Part shown: positions 52,588 to 59,904 of the stretch, in pieces
Layout: the number at the start of each line of letters is the position of its first letter
Position numbering within the stretch: position 1 is the stretch's first letter
Origin: CAWDNM01 sp964521195
GTDB taxonomy: Bacteria > Actinomycetota > Coriobacteriia > Anaerosomatales > JAAXUF01
Length of the DNA: 64,000 nt
Direction: 5' to 3'
Assembly (NCBI GenBank): GCA_964521195.1
Contig: CAZFRE010000002.1
Location: 372,001 to 436,000, forward strand
Translations under genes and position numbers: made by a program
The notes under the pieces: model-generated
Told to the model about the DNA's origin: nothing
Seen by the model: only the letters and a program-made list of their open reading frames with translations
Databases searched by the model: none

Positions 52588-52935
52588 CTACTCGGCCGCG
52601 ACGTTCTGGCGTTCGAGCAGCTTGTTGTTGACGGCGCGCATGATCGCGGGGTAGCTCACCGCGCCGTCGTAGACGGGGACCCCGTCGAGGACGGTGACGG
52701 GGAAGAGCAGCCCGCGGTTGTCGATCTCTTCGAGAAGCGGAGCGAACGCGCTCTGCACCTCGGGTACCTGGACGTCGTAGTACAGCACCTGTGCATCGTC
52801 GCCGTAGCGACGCTCCATCTCGGCGCGGATGATCGCGGTGATCTCCTCCGGAGACCACGAGGGGCCTCAACCGCCGGAGAAGCATGCGGTCTGTGCGGGC
52901 AGGTCGAACACGGCGACGACGACTGGATCGGACAC
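52588..52935 (-). CDS. Selenoprotein with thioredoxin-like (YuzD/DUF1462-like) fold; in-frame UGA at 52867-52869
   Basis: 116 codons counting stop; residue 23 is TGA, read as selenocysteine. Reading from the GTG at 52935 (SD AGGAGT, 9 nt after the ferredoxin stop) gives SDPVVVAVFDLPAQTACFSGG-Sec-GPSWSPEEI, then a continuous frame to 52588. The redox centre would be C-X4-U at the end of the first strand. The rest looks thioredoxin-like: AEMERRYGDDAQVLYYDVQ, LEEIDNRGLLFPVTVLDG (probable cis-Pro) and ending helix YPAIMRAVNNKLLE, close to the YuzD/DUF1462 family as I remember it. A SECIS-like hairpin follows the UGA, and selB and tRNA-Sec are in this genome. Standard gene calling would start at the internal ATG (52818) and lose the active site. 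Confidence 0.85.
52838..52858 (-). promoter_or_regulatory. Bacterial SECIS-like hairpin
   Basis: On the minus-strand mRNA, 8 nt after the UGA, GTGGTCTCC pairs with GGAGATCAC (nine pairs, one G-U) around a GGA loop. The UGA-to-loop distance is 17 nt and the loop contains G, as in bacterial SECIS elements read by SelB. Confidence 0.75.
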
Positions 52936-52944
52936 GGTGTACTC

Positions 52945-53127
52945 CTAGCGGAACGAGACGGCGCCCATAGGGCACACACGGATGCAGGCACCGCAACCGG
53001 TGCATTTCTCTTCAACAACGGTATACCCGCCGTCGTGCGGGACGATCGCGCCGCTCGGGCACACGCGGCGTGCGGGGCAGCCCGGCTGGCGGTCGCAACG
53101 ACGCTGGTCGATGGTGACGGTCTTCAT
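52945..53127 (-). CDS. Small ferredoxin-like Fe-S protein
   Basis: 60-residue protein with two Cys motifs: an N-terminal CDRQPGCPARRVCPSGAI (C-X5-C-X5-CP, a non-standard first motif) and a canonical CTGCGACIRVCPMGAV. Seven Cys allow one standard [4Fe-4S] cluster plus an irregular one. Likely a short-range electron carrier for the selenoprotein or for DUF362. ATG at 53127; its promoter is at 53181-53209. First gene of a three-gene operon. Confidence 0.87.
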   Translation of the reverse strand: MKTVTIDQRRCDRQPGCPARRVCPSGAIVPHDGGYTVVEEKCTGCGACIRVCPMGAVSFR

Positions 53128-53180
53128 AATCAGGCATCCTCGGGTCGGGTGACGGGCGGTTCGTGCTCGGCTGAGGAGCA

Positions 53181-53209
53181 GAATACCCTATGGGGTATCC
53201 AGATGCAAG
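53181..53209 (-). promoter_or_regulatory. Promoter of the ferredoxin-selenoprotein-DUF362 operon
   Basis: On the minus strand: TTGCAT (53209-53204), 17-nt spacer, TATTCT (53186-53181). The CsoR-like palindrome 53184-53199 lies across the spacer and the edge of the -10 element, a typical repressor position. Confidence 0.65.
53184..53199. promoter_or_regulatory. CsoR/CstR-like operator palindrome
   Basis: ATACCC-TATG-GGGTAT, a perfect 6-4-6 inverted repeat with the C-run/G-run typical of sites bound by CsoR/RcnR-family repressors (copper sensor CsoR, persulfide sensor CstR). It lies between the selenoprotein operon and the divergent chemoreceptor gene. No csoR-like gene is in the window. Confidence 0.6.
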
Positions 53210-53281
53210 AGTGCCAACCGATACTTGCACTGATACGATGTGTCCAAGAGCAAGCGGCATGCGAGCATGAGGGGTGTGTCT

Positions 53282-54436
53282 GTGAAGCGGAGAACCGGGT
53301 CGACGAGCCGCAACCTGCGTTGGTTCATGCTCGGCGGGGGTGTCCTTTCCGGCCTGATCTTCCCGTTTGCGGCGCTCTTGTTCGTGTCGCCGAGAAACAC
53401 TCTGGCGTTCGTGCTGTTCGTGATCTCATGCATGGTCGTGGGCGCGGTCATGGGCTGGGTGTGCTACGCGCTGGCGAGTCGTGCCTCCGAGAGGGCGCTC
53501 GCCTCGACGCTCGAGGGCGCACGCTCGCGCCTCGGCATCGATGTCCACGTGGGCAGCGACATCGACGAGATGACTGCGGAGTTCGAGCGCCTGTTCCGCG
53601 ACATATCCGGCGTGCTCGCGCAGGCGCGCATGGTCAACAGCGATATCCGCGCGCTCACCGCACAGGTTCTCTCGGCCACCGAGGAGCAGGCGAGTGGCGC
53701 AGCGCAGCAGGCCGCGGCCGTGACTCAGACCTCGGCCACGGTCGAGGAGCTCGCCCAGACCTCCAAGCAGATCGCCGAGAACTCGCAGTCGGTCGCCGCC
53801 ATCGCCGAGCGCACGCTCGCCTCGGCGGAAGAGGGCATGCAGACCGTCGCCGACACCGCCGACGGCATCGAGGAGATCCGAGACAGCACACAAGCCGCCT
53901 CGGACCGCATCCTCGCGCTGGGCGAACGCAGCCAGGAGATCGGACGAGTGCTCGTCATCATCGACGACATCGCCGAGCAGACCAAGATCCTCGCACTCAA
54001 CGCCGCCATCGAGGCCGCGCGTGCCGGCGAGGCCGGCAAGGGCTTCGCAGTGGTCGCCGAGGAGATCCGCAAGCTCGCAGACTCCGTCACGGAATCCACT
54101 TCCGAGATCGGCCGCGTGGTACGCGAGATCCAGTCGAGCGCGTCCTCCCTCGTCATGTCGACTGAGAAGGCGAGCAAGAAGGTCGACGAGGGCAAGACGC
54201 TCGCCGGCCACACGGCGGATTCGCTCGAGAAGATCGTGCACCAGGTGGAGGAGACGACCGACTCGGCGAAGCAGATCTCTATCGCGACGCAGCAGCAGCG
54301 CACCGCCTCGGACCAGGTCGTCATCTCGATGCGCGAGATGGCTCAGGTTGCGACGAAGTCGGCCGAGTCGTCTCGGCAGATCCAGGCCGCGATCATGGAG
54401 CTCAACCGGCTCGCGGACTCTCTCCAGACGCTGTAG
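53282..54436 (+). CDS. Methyl-accepting chemotaxis protein with minimal sensor region
   Basis: 384 residues. Two membrane segments at ~13-36 and ~42-66 are joined by only ~6-8 residues, so there is almost no extracytoplasmic ligand domain. A cytoplasmic methyl-accepting domain follows with the conserved hairpin-tip motif EQTKILALNAAIEAARAGEAGKGF (split here: EQTKILALNA, AIEAARAGEAGKGF). It presumably signals to CheA; perhaps it senses membrane state, redox or an interacting partner. The GTG at 53282 has AGGGG at good spacing; a GTG at 53240 and an ATG at 53267 are alternatives. Divergent from the selenoprotein operon. Confidence 0.87.
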   Translation: MKRRTGSTSRNLRWFMLGGGVLSGLIFPFAALLFVSPRNTLAFVLFVISCMVVGAVMGWVCYALASRASERALASTLEGARSRLGIDVHVGSDIDEMTAEFERLFRDISGVLAQARMVNSDIRALTAQVLSATEEQASGAAQQAAAVTQTSATVEELAQTSKQIAENSQSVAAIAERTLASAEEGMQTVADTADGIEEIRDSTQAASDRILALGERSQEIGRVLVIIDDIAEQTKILALNAAIEAARAGEAGKGFAVVAEEIRKLADSVTESTSEIGRVVREIQSSASSLVMSTEKASKKVDEGKTLAGHTADSLEKIVHQVEETTDSAKQISIATQQQRTASDQVVISMREMAQVATKSAESSRQIQAAIMELNRLADSLQTL

Positions 54437-54632
54437 AGGGCGCACTTCGCTGCCGCCTGCTTGCGGGACGCCCTCCCTTGCCGTCGAAAGGCCCCATGAA
54501 GGGTAGGGCGTTTGTTGCCGTTTTGTTGTAGCGGTGGCTGCGTTCAGATATCTTTCTTTATGACAAGGGTGGGGAGAACTCTCTCCCTGCATGCACGCAC
54601 GGGTTCTGCCCGATCTAGCAAGGAGAGTGCGT

Positions 54633-56717
54633 ATGGCGAAGATCTCGCTGGCCGGATTCAAGGATCCGGTTCGCCGACCGCGCTACATCATCTGGACGTT
54701 CGTCGCAGTCCTGGTGATTATCGCGGTCATGATTCCGGTGCTGGGGGTGACTTCCACCTACTGGTTCTGTTCCGAGGGCTGCCACAAGGTCCAGGACGAC
54801 ACGATCACCGCCTACAACCACTCGAGCCACTCGAAGATTAGCTGCATGGCCTGCCACATGCCTGTGAACGCTAATCCGGTTGTCTTCCTGCTTCACAAGG
54901 CTGAGGCGCTCGGCGAGCTCTACATGACTGTCACAAACAAGTTTGAGCTGCCGCTGAACGGCGAGAGTGAAGTCGCTCTCACCATGAAGACCACCCAGTG
55001 CACCCAGTGTCACAACCTGGCTACGCGGCCGATCACGCCGTCGCCCGGCATCAAGATCAATCACGACAAGCACAGTGAGAAGGAAGTCCCCTGCACGATC
55101 TGTCACAACCGGGTCGCGCACAAGGAAGACTTCGAGATGACGCTCACCGATCCCACAACGGGTGAGCCCAACCATCCTCACGAGAACTTCATGGAGATGA
55201 CCTCCTGCTTCCGTTGCCACGACCTCGAGAACGAGGAAGCGGCTCCGGGCGAGTGCATCGCCTGTCACACCATCGGCTTCCAGCTCAAGCCCGAGAGCCA
55301 CTTGGATGCCGGCTTCATGAAGAAGCACGGCGAGATGGCTGCGGAGTCGCTGGAGAAGGTCGCGGAGACGGTCAAGGAGACCGGCATCGCGACCATCACG
55401 GCTGAGTCGAAGACCGAGTGGATGGAGCCGGCCGAGGACTCCCACGAGACCCTCGGCGAGATGCTTCCGCCGACCGGCGCGGTCTTCTACTGCGGAACCT
55501 GCCACAAGTCCTCGTTCTGCACCGACTGTCACGGCACGCCGATGCCTCACTCCGAGGAGTTCATCGAGCCTGCCGATGCCAAGGACCCGAAGGGTCACCC
55601 GGCGCAGTCCAAGCTCATCCCCAAGAAGTGCGTCATGTGTCACGGCGAGAACGAGAAGACCCACTTCTGCGATGACTGCCACCATGGCGAGAAGGTCGGA
55701 TACGAGTACGACGACAAGCAGCCGTGGGTCACGCAGCATCCGAAGGCGGTCGCGAAGTCCGGTGTGAAGTCGTGCACCGAGAACTGCCACTCGCCGAAGT
55801 TCTGCGTCGACTGCCACACCGGCAAGCGCGTCGTTCCCGCCTCCCACAGGCAGGCGCGTTGGACGCACCCGGCCAGCCCGTCGCAGTCCGTCTACGGCGA
55901 GTCCGCCGCTCAGGTGAAGGCCAAGCACGCACTGGCCGCACAGGAGTCGATCGAGTCGTGCGAGGTCTGCCACGGCACCGGCGGAGCGAACGCCAAGTTC
56001 TGCAAGAGCTGCCACAAGCTCACGGTTCCGCACTCCGACGAGTTCCGGAAGTTCCACGGCGCCACCGGGCGCAAGAACCCGAGCGTGTGCCGCAACTGCC
56101 ACGGCTTCAAGGAGATGTGCAGCAACTGCCACCACGTGGGTGCTTCGAACCGCGTGCCTTGGATCAAGCGCCATGGTGCTTCGGTCGACAAGAACGGTCC
56201 CGAAACGTGCGTTGAGAAGTGCCACAAGAAGAACGACTGCGTGAAGTGCCACCAGCGCCGCGACGTGGTGCCTGGCTCGCACAAGCGCGCCGGATTCGTC
56301 CGCAAGGGTGGAGAGGCGCTCGGTACGCACGCAGCGACCTACAAGAAGGACGGCGCGATCTGTACGTTCTGTCACTCCGGTGACCAGGGCAACCTGCCGA
56401 ACTCGAAGTTCTGCAAGAGCTGTCACAAGCTCCCGATGCCGCACGAGATCAACGACGGCAGCGAGCAGAAGTTCGAGCACAAGGAAGGCTTCCAGAAGAA
56501 GACCTACAAGAAGTCTCAGTGCGCTCGCTGCCACGAGGCCAAGTTCTGCAACAACTGCCACCATCCCGATGGTGCGAAGTCGAGCAGGCCGTGGGTCCGG
56601 TACCACCCGGTCGTCGTGAAGAAGGACGGAGCGTCGGCATGCCTCGAGAGCTGCCACAAGGAGACGTTCTGCTCGGACTGCCACGTCAACCGCGCGCAGG
56701 ACATCATCAACAACTAG
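54633..56717 (+). CDS. 24-haem membrane-anchored c-type cytochrome with four CX3CH sites
   Basis: 694-residue protein. N-terminal membrane segment (~16-38) leads into a NapC/NirT-like start (STYWFCSEGCHKVQDD ... CMACH). I count 20 CXXCH sites and four CX3CH sites (CSEGCH, CTENCH, CVEKCH, CLESCH). Sequence blocks such as FCKSCHKLTVPH / FCKSCHKLPMPH and CxxNCHHxG-xNRVPW / CNNCHHPDGAKSSRPW recur, so the protein grew by duplication. ATG at 54633 follows AAGGAGAG; an ATG at 54591 would only add a short leader. Single-gene unit with terminator at 56746. Predicted quinol-to-exterior electron conduit; no catalytic domain seen. Confidence 0.9.
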   Translation: MAKISLAGFKDPVRRPRYIIWTFVAVLVIIAVMIPVLGVTSTYWFCSEGCHKVQDDTITAYNHSSHSKISCMACHMPVNANPVVFLLHKAEALGELYMTVTNKFELPLNGESEVALTMKTTQCTQCHNLATRPITPSPGIKINHDKHSEKEVPCTICHNRVAHKEDFEMTLTDPTTGEPNHPHENFMEMTSCFRCHDLENEEAAPGECIACHTIGFQLKPESHLDAGFMKKHGEMAAESLEKVAETVKETGIATITAESKTEWMEPAEDSHETLGEMLPPTGAVFYCGTCHKSSFCTDCHGTPMPHSEEFIEPADAKDPKGHPAQSKLIPKKCVMCHGENEKTHFCDDCHHGEKVGYEYDDKQPWVTQHPKAVAKSGVKSCTENCHSPKFCVDCHTGKRVVPASHRQARWTHPASPSQSVYGESAAQVKAKHALAAQESIESCEVCHGTGGANAKFCKSCHKLTVPHSDEFRKFHGATGRKNPSVCRNCHGFKEMCSNCHHVGASNRVPWIKRHGASVDKNGPETCVEKCHKKNDCVKCHQRRDVVPGSHKRAGFVRKGGEALGTHAATYKKDGAICTFCHSGDQGNLPNSKFCKSCHKLPMPHEINDGSEQKFEHKEGFQKKTYKKSQCARCHEAKFCNNCHHPDGAKSSRPWVRYHPVVVKKDGASACLESCHKETFCSDCHVNRAQDIINN

Positions 56718-56745
56718 TCCTGAGCACAGCACCGAGTACGTGACG

Positions 56746-56776
56746 AGGAGCCCGGCCCCGATGGGGTCGGGCTCCT
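56746..56776 (+). terminator. Strong intrinsic terminator after the 24-haem cytochrome
   Basis: AGGAGCCCG (56746-56754) pairs with CGGGCTCCT (56768-56776), continued inside by CCCC/GGGG, and is followed by CCCTTTTCCC. Confidence 0.85.
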
Positions 56777-56836
56777 CCCTTTTCCCTGTTCGCGGTGGGC
56801 GAATGGGGCATACCATGCGTGCCCGCCGCCGTGTCT

Positions 56837-56865
56837 TTGCGCTCGCGCCACGGGAGTGTTAGCAT
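56837..56865 (+). promoter_or_regulatory. Probable promoter of tRNA-Pro
   Basis: TTGCGC (56837-56842), 17-nt spacer, TAGCAT (56860-56865), ending 10 nt before the tRNA. The -35 matches the consensus only in its first three bases (TTG), so confidence is moderate. Confidence 0.45.
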
Positions 56866-56875
56866 AGCGCCTCGC

Positions 56876-56952
<77 letters not shown>

Positions 56953-57008
56953 TCCGGACACTGACGGCAGGCCGCGCGTTGCGGCCTGCCGTTCGGCTTC
57001 TCTAGGCG

Positions 57009-57704
57009 GTGCGCGTGCTGCAGTCGTTCATGAACTGGCTCGGCTTCGGTCTGTGCCATCAGCTCCCCGAGCGTTCCTTCTCGGGCGGGGGCGTTCAGCT
57101 GCCCGTGTGCGCGCGAGACACGGGGATCTACGTCGGGTTCGTCGTCGCGATGTTCCTGATCTCCGCGCTGCACCGTCCGGATCGTCCTCGTGAGCTTCCG
57201 AGCCCTGCCGGGTGGGTGGCGTTCGCCCTCATGGTCGGCTCGATGGCCATCGACGGCCTGACGCAGTATGCCGGCTTCCGGCTCAGCACTAATGAGTTGC
57301 GGCTGATGACCGGGCTGCTCACCGGGTTCGGTGTGGCCATGCTGCTCGTGCCCATGCTCAACGATTGCGTGTGGCGTACGGCGAGCCGTGTTCGCGTGCT
57401 CGATCCGCTCTGGCGGCTCGCGACGTTCATCGCGGCGGTGCCCGTCGTGTACGCCGTCGTGTGGTGGGGAGGCCCGTGGCTCGGTGCGGCATACCCGGTT
57501 CTGGTCGCACTCGCGGTGCTCGCCACCCTCACGAGCGTGAACATGGTGCTCGTGTGCATCACCCCGTGGTTTGAGCGCAAGGCGGTCCGGTTCATCGACA
57601 TCTGGCCGGCGGCGCTCGTCTCACTCGCGCTGTCGCTGCTCGAAGTGTGGCTGGCCGCACAGTTGCGCTACGGGCTTCTCGCGCTCGCCGCACGGTTCTC
57701 GTAG
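57009..57704 (+). CDS. DUF2085 membrane protein
   Basis: 231-residue membrane protein with about six hydrophobic segments. The N-terminus carries the DUF2085 hallmark: GLCHQLPERSF, PVCARDTGIYVGF. The two Cys could bind a metal or form a disulfide. Function unknown. GTG at 57009, just downstream of tRNA-Pro; the following small gene (57764) lies 59 nt on. Confidence 0.83.
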   Translation: MRVLQSFMNWLGFGLCHQLPERSFSGGGVQLPVCARDTGIYVGFVVAMFLISALHRPDRPRELPSPAGWVAFALMVGSMAIDGLTQYAGFRLSTNELRLMTGLLTGFGVAMLLVPMLNDCVWRTASRVRVLDPLWRLATFIAAVPVVYAVVWWGGPWLGAAYPVLVALAVLATLTSVNMVLVCITPWFERKAVRFIDIWPAALVSLALSLLEVWLAAQLRYGLLALAARFS

Positions 57705-57763
57705 ACTGTCGATGCAGGGTGCCCACGCCGGAGGCCCCGGACGCACGCTAAGGGGGGATTCCG

Positions 57764-58027
57764 ATGGCCGACACAGGGGACCAGGCCATGTTCGTCTCCA
57801 AGGCCAAGGTTCGTATCATCGCCGTGGTCGATGGGTGGCGTATCGAGGGTGACCTGCACATTCTGAGTGGCAGCCGCCTCACTGACGCGATCAACTCGCG
57901 CACCAAGGACTTCCTCGCTGTCACCGACGCGAGCATCTACGACAGCAAGTCGAGCGCGTTGCTCTTCGAGACCGGGTTCCTGGCACTCAACCGCGACTCG
58001 ATCTCCATGCTCTTCCTCGCCGAGTAG
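57764..58027 (+). CDS. Small soluble protein, DUF6812-like
   Basis: 87 residues, mostly beta-strand pattern: KAKVRIIAVVDGWRIEGDLHILSGSRLTDAINSR then FLAVTDASIYD and ALNRDSISMLFLAE. It resembles the small DUF6812-type proteins of actinobacteria, sometimes near PilZ or flagellar genes; the assignment is tentative. ATG after GGGGGGAT. Own transcript or tail of the DUF2085 gene. Confidence 0.68.
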   Translation: MADTGDQAMFVSKAKVRIIAVVDGWRIEGDLHILSGSRLTDAINSRTKDFLAVTDASIYDSKSSALLFETGFLALNRDSISMLFLAE

Positions 58028-58111
58028 GCTCACGGCGCCGGGCGCCGTTCGATTCATGTCAGAGCCCACGACTACGCTTCCTTGCGAACACACGTTCGAA
58101 GGAGGCAGACG

Positions 58112-58498
58112 ATGGGCAGCCCGGTCAGACACACCACGTTCGCGGCCATTCTCGACGATCTCGTCGCGAGCGCGGTTCGCAGCGACATCCCTCCGCTGGT
58201 CGCAGAGCGCGCTCGTTCGGCTACGCAGCGCGCGCTGAGGATCCCGGAACTGGCGTCGGCGGACGACGGCGTACGCCGCCGCGCCGCTGCGTACTTCTCG
58301 GCATGCGTCCGGCGTGCGACCGTGCGAGGCGGCGCCGGCCCGCGCGCCACGGCACGGCTTGTGGCCGCGGCTATCGTCGACGACCTGCTGGAGGCCGGGC
58401 GCGACGGGGCGTCGGCGTGGCATGAGCTCGAGCGAGGGTGGAGCGAGCGGCTGCCCGATGACCTTCTGGAGGAGTACCGGCTAAGGCTGTGCGGCTGA
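58112..58498 (+). CDS. Small helical protein, unknown function
   Basis: 128 residues, predicted all-alpha: FAAILDDLVASAVRSDIPPLVAERARSAT, RRRAAAYFSACVRRATVRGG, ATARLVAAAIVDDLLEAGRD. No family recognised. The ATG at 58112 is chosen because AAGGAGGCA lies upstream; a GTG/ATG at 58082 has no such signal. Convergent with the lipoprotein gene ending at 58510. Confidence 0.65.
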   Translation: MGSPVRHTTFAAILDDLVASAVRSDIPPLVAERARSATQRALRIPELASADDGVRRRAAAYFSACVRRATVRGGAGPRATARLVAAAIVDDLLEAGRDGASAWHELERGWSERLPDDLLEEYRLRLCG

Positions 58499-58509
58499 CG
58501 CTCCGAGGT

Positions 58510-58956
58510 CTAGCGGCTTCCGGCGAACAGGATGTCGCCCTTCTCGCCGACGACCCAGACTCGCTTGGAGCTGAGTGCGCCGCTCGCCGGCCCGGTTGCC
58601 TCGACGACGATGATGGCGGGTGCGCCGTCGTAGCGGGCGCGTTCCACGTACACGGGCACACCCGTCGTGGAGCTCGGGAAGGTGCGCGTCAGCAGGTCGG
58701 CCACGGCCGACGCATCCGCCCCCTCCCGGCGCAACGCTGCCAGCGCGTCGTGGCGCAGTCTGACCCCTTCGGCGGTGGGCTTGGATGCAAGCTCGCCGAC
58801 CTCGGCGTTCGCCAAGACGTCGAGCACGGTCTCGTTCGTGTACGCGGTCTCGCTCTCGGCGTAGACCGGACCAGTGCCGGAGCAGCCGGAGAGCAGGGTC
58901 GTGGTGAATGCGGCCACGAGCATGATGGCGCTGAGGGCGCGAGTGGCGCTGTGCAC
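58510..58956 (-). CDS. Predicted lipoprotein, unknown function
   Basis: 148 residues. Signal ending in lipobox LLSGC (Cys ~25), then a soluble domain with LANAEVGELASKPTAEGVRLRHDAL and PAIIVVEATGPASGALSSKRVWVVGEKGDILFAG at the C-terminus. No family assigned. The ATG at 58956 follows a good AGGAGGATG. It stands alone, convergent with the small helical protein gene and divergent from the SAM hydrolase-like gene. Confidence 0.75.
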   Translation of the reverse strand: MHSATRALSAIMLVAAFTTTLLSGCSGTGPVYAESETAYTNETVLDVLANAEVGELASKPTAEGVRLRHDALAALRREGADASAVADLLTRTFPSSTTGVPVYVERARYDGAPAIIVVEATGPASGALSSKRVWVVGEKGDILFAGSR

Positions 58957-59035
58957 GGGGCATCCTCCTGCTGTCGGGTACTACCATAGTAGTCCAATCG
59001 CGAGGGTGCCTGTCGCCTGAGGAATGGGGAATGCC

Positions 59036-59839
59036 GTGTCCTCGATCGTCTGCTTCATCTCGGATTTCGGCCTGAACGACACATGGGTGGGGATCTGTCA
59101 TGCGGTCATTCACCAACGCAGCGCCTCGGCGCACGTTGTAGACCTGGCACACGGCGTCGAACCCTACGATGTCCGTACCGCGGCTTCTGTCGCGGCCGCC
59201 GGCGTCCACCAGCTGCCGGGAGCGATTCATCTTGTGGTTGTCGACCCCGGCGTCGGAGGGGCTCGACGCGACCTGTGCCTGCGCACGCGTAACGGCACGC
59301 TGCTGCTCGGACCGGACAACGGCGTGCTGCTGCCCGCCGCCGACAGGGCCGGCGGCATCGAGGTCGCCGTATCGCTGGACAGCACACTCTACGAGTCAGG
59401 ACGGCCTGCGGCGACATTCCACGCGAGGGATGTCTTCGCGCCAGCCGCCGCCGCGCTCGCCAACGGAGCCGACCCTGCAGAACTCGGGGTCGTGATCGAA
59501 CCGGAAGGCCTCGCGCCGGCACCGTTCGCCCCTTGCCGGATCGACGGAGATTACGTACTCGGCGAGGTGCTTGACGAGGACCGCTACGGCTCGCTCCGGT
59601 TCAGCATCCCGGAGGAGCGACTCGACGAGCTGGGGCTGCGCACCCCGCGACTCGAGGTGGTGCTGGGGCACAACGCGCTCGACGTGCCGTTCGGTGCGAC
59701 GTTCTCAGACGTCATGGAGGGGGCGCCGGTGGCCCTCGTCGACGCATCGGGCTGGCTCACGCTCGCGGTGAACCAGGGAAGCGCACGCGACCGCTACGGC
59801 GTGGTGCCGGGCGGCGCGGTCCGGGTCCGAGCGATCTGA
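59036..59839 (+). CDS. SAM hydroxide adenosyltransferase (DUF62/SAM hydrolase family)
   Basis: 267-residue enzyme converting S-adenosylmethionine and water to adenosine and methionine. Signature blocks: FISDFGLND, VVDPGVGGARR, LLGPDNGVL, FHARDVFAPAAA and the C-terminal VALVDASGWLTLAVNQGSA. The catalytic Asp and Arg/His of the DUF62 family are present in SDFG and FHARDVF. Start choice: the GTG at 59036 has GAGGAATGGGG upstream; the ATG at 59024 has poor spacing. A purine-salvage phosphorylase (61017) lies 1.2 kb downstream. Confidence 0.88.
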   Translation: MSSIVCFISDFGLNDTWVGICHAVIHQRSASAHVVDLAHGVEPYDVRTAASVAAAGVHQLPGAIHLVVVDPGVGGARRDLCLRTRNGTLLLGPDNGVLLPAADRAGGIEVAVSLDSTLYESGRPAATFHARDVFAPAAAALANGADPAELGVVIEPEGLAPAPFAPCRIDGDYVLGEVLDEDRYGSLRFSIPEERLDELGLRTPRLEVVLGHNALDVPFGATFSDVMEGAPVALVDASGWLTLAVNQGSARDRYGVVPGGAVRVRAI

Positions 59840-59904
59840 GTTCGTGTCACTGCTCCGCGCTATGGTCACTGTGATGGTGGACAGAGTGTGCGGAGGCGGG
59901 CGGC

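Noticed and set aside
52588..52818. Annotation of the gene as a 76-residue protein from the internal ATG
   Set aside because: The shorter form removes the Cys/Sec active site; the ribosome-binding site, operon spacing and SECIS-like hairpin support the GTG at 52935. A simple nonsense-mutation pseudogene is less likely because the rest of the frame is intact and the Sec machinery is present.
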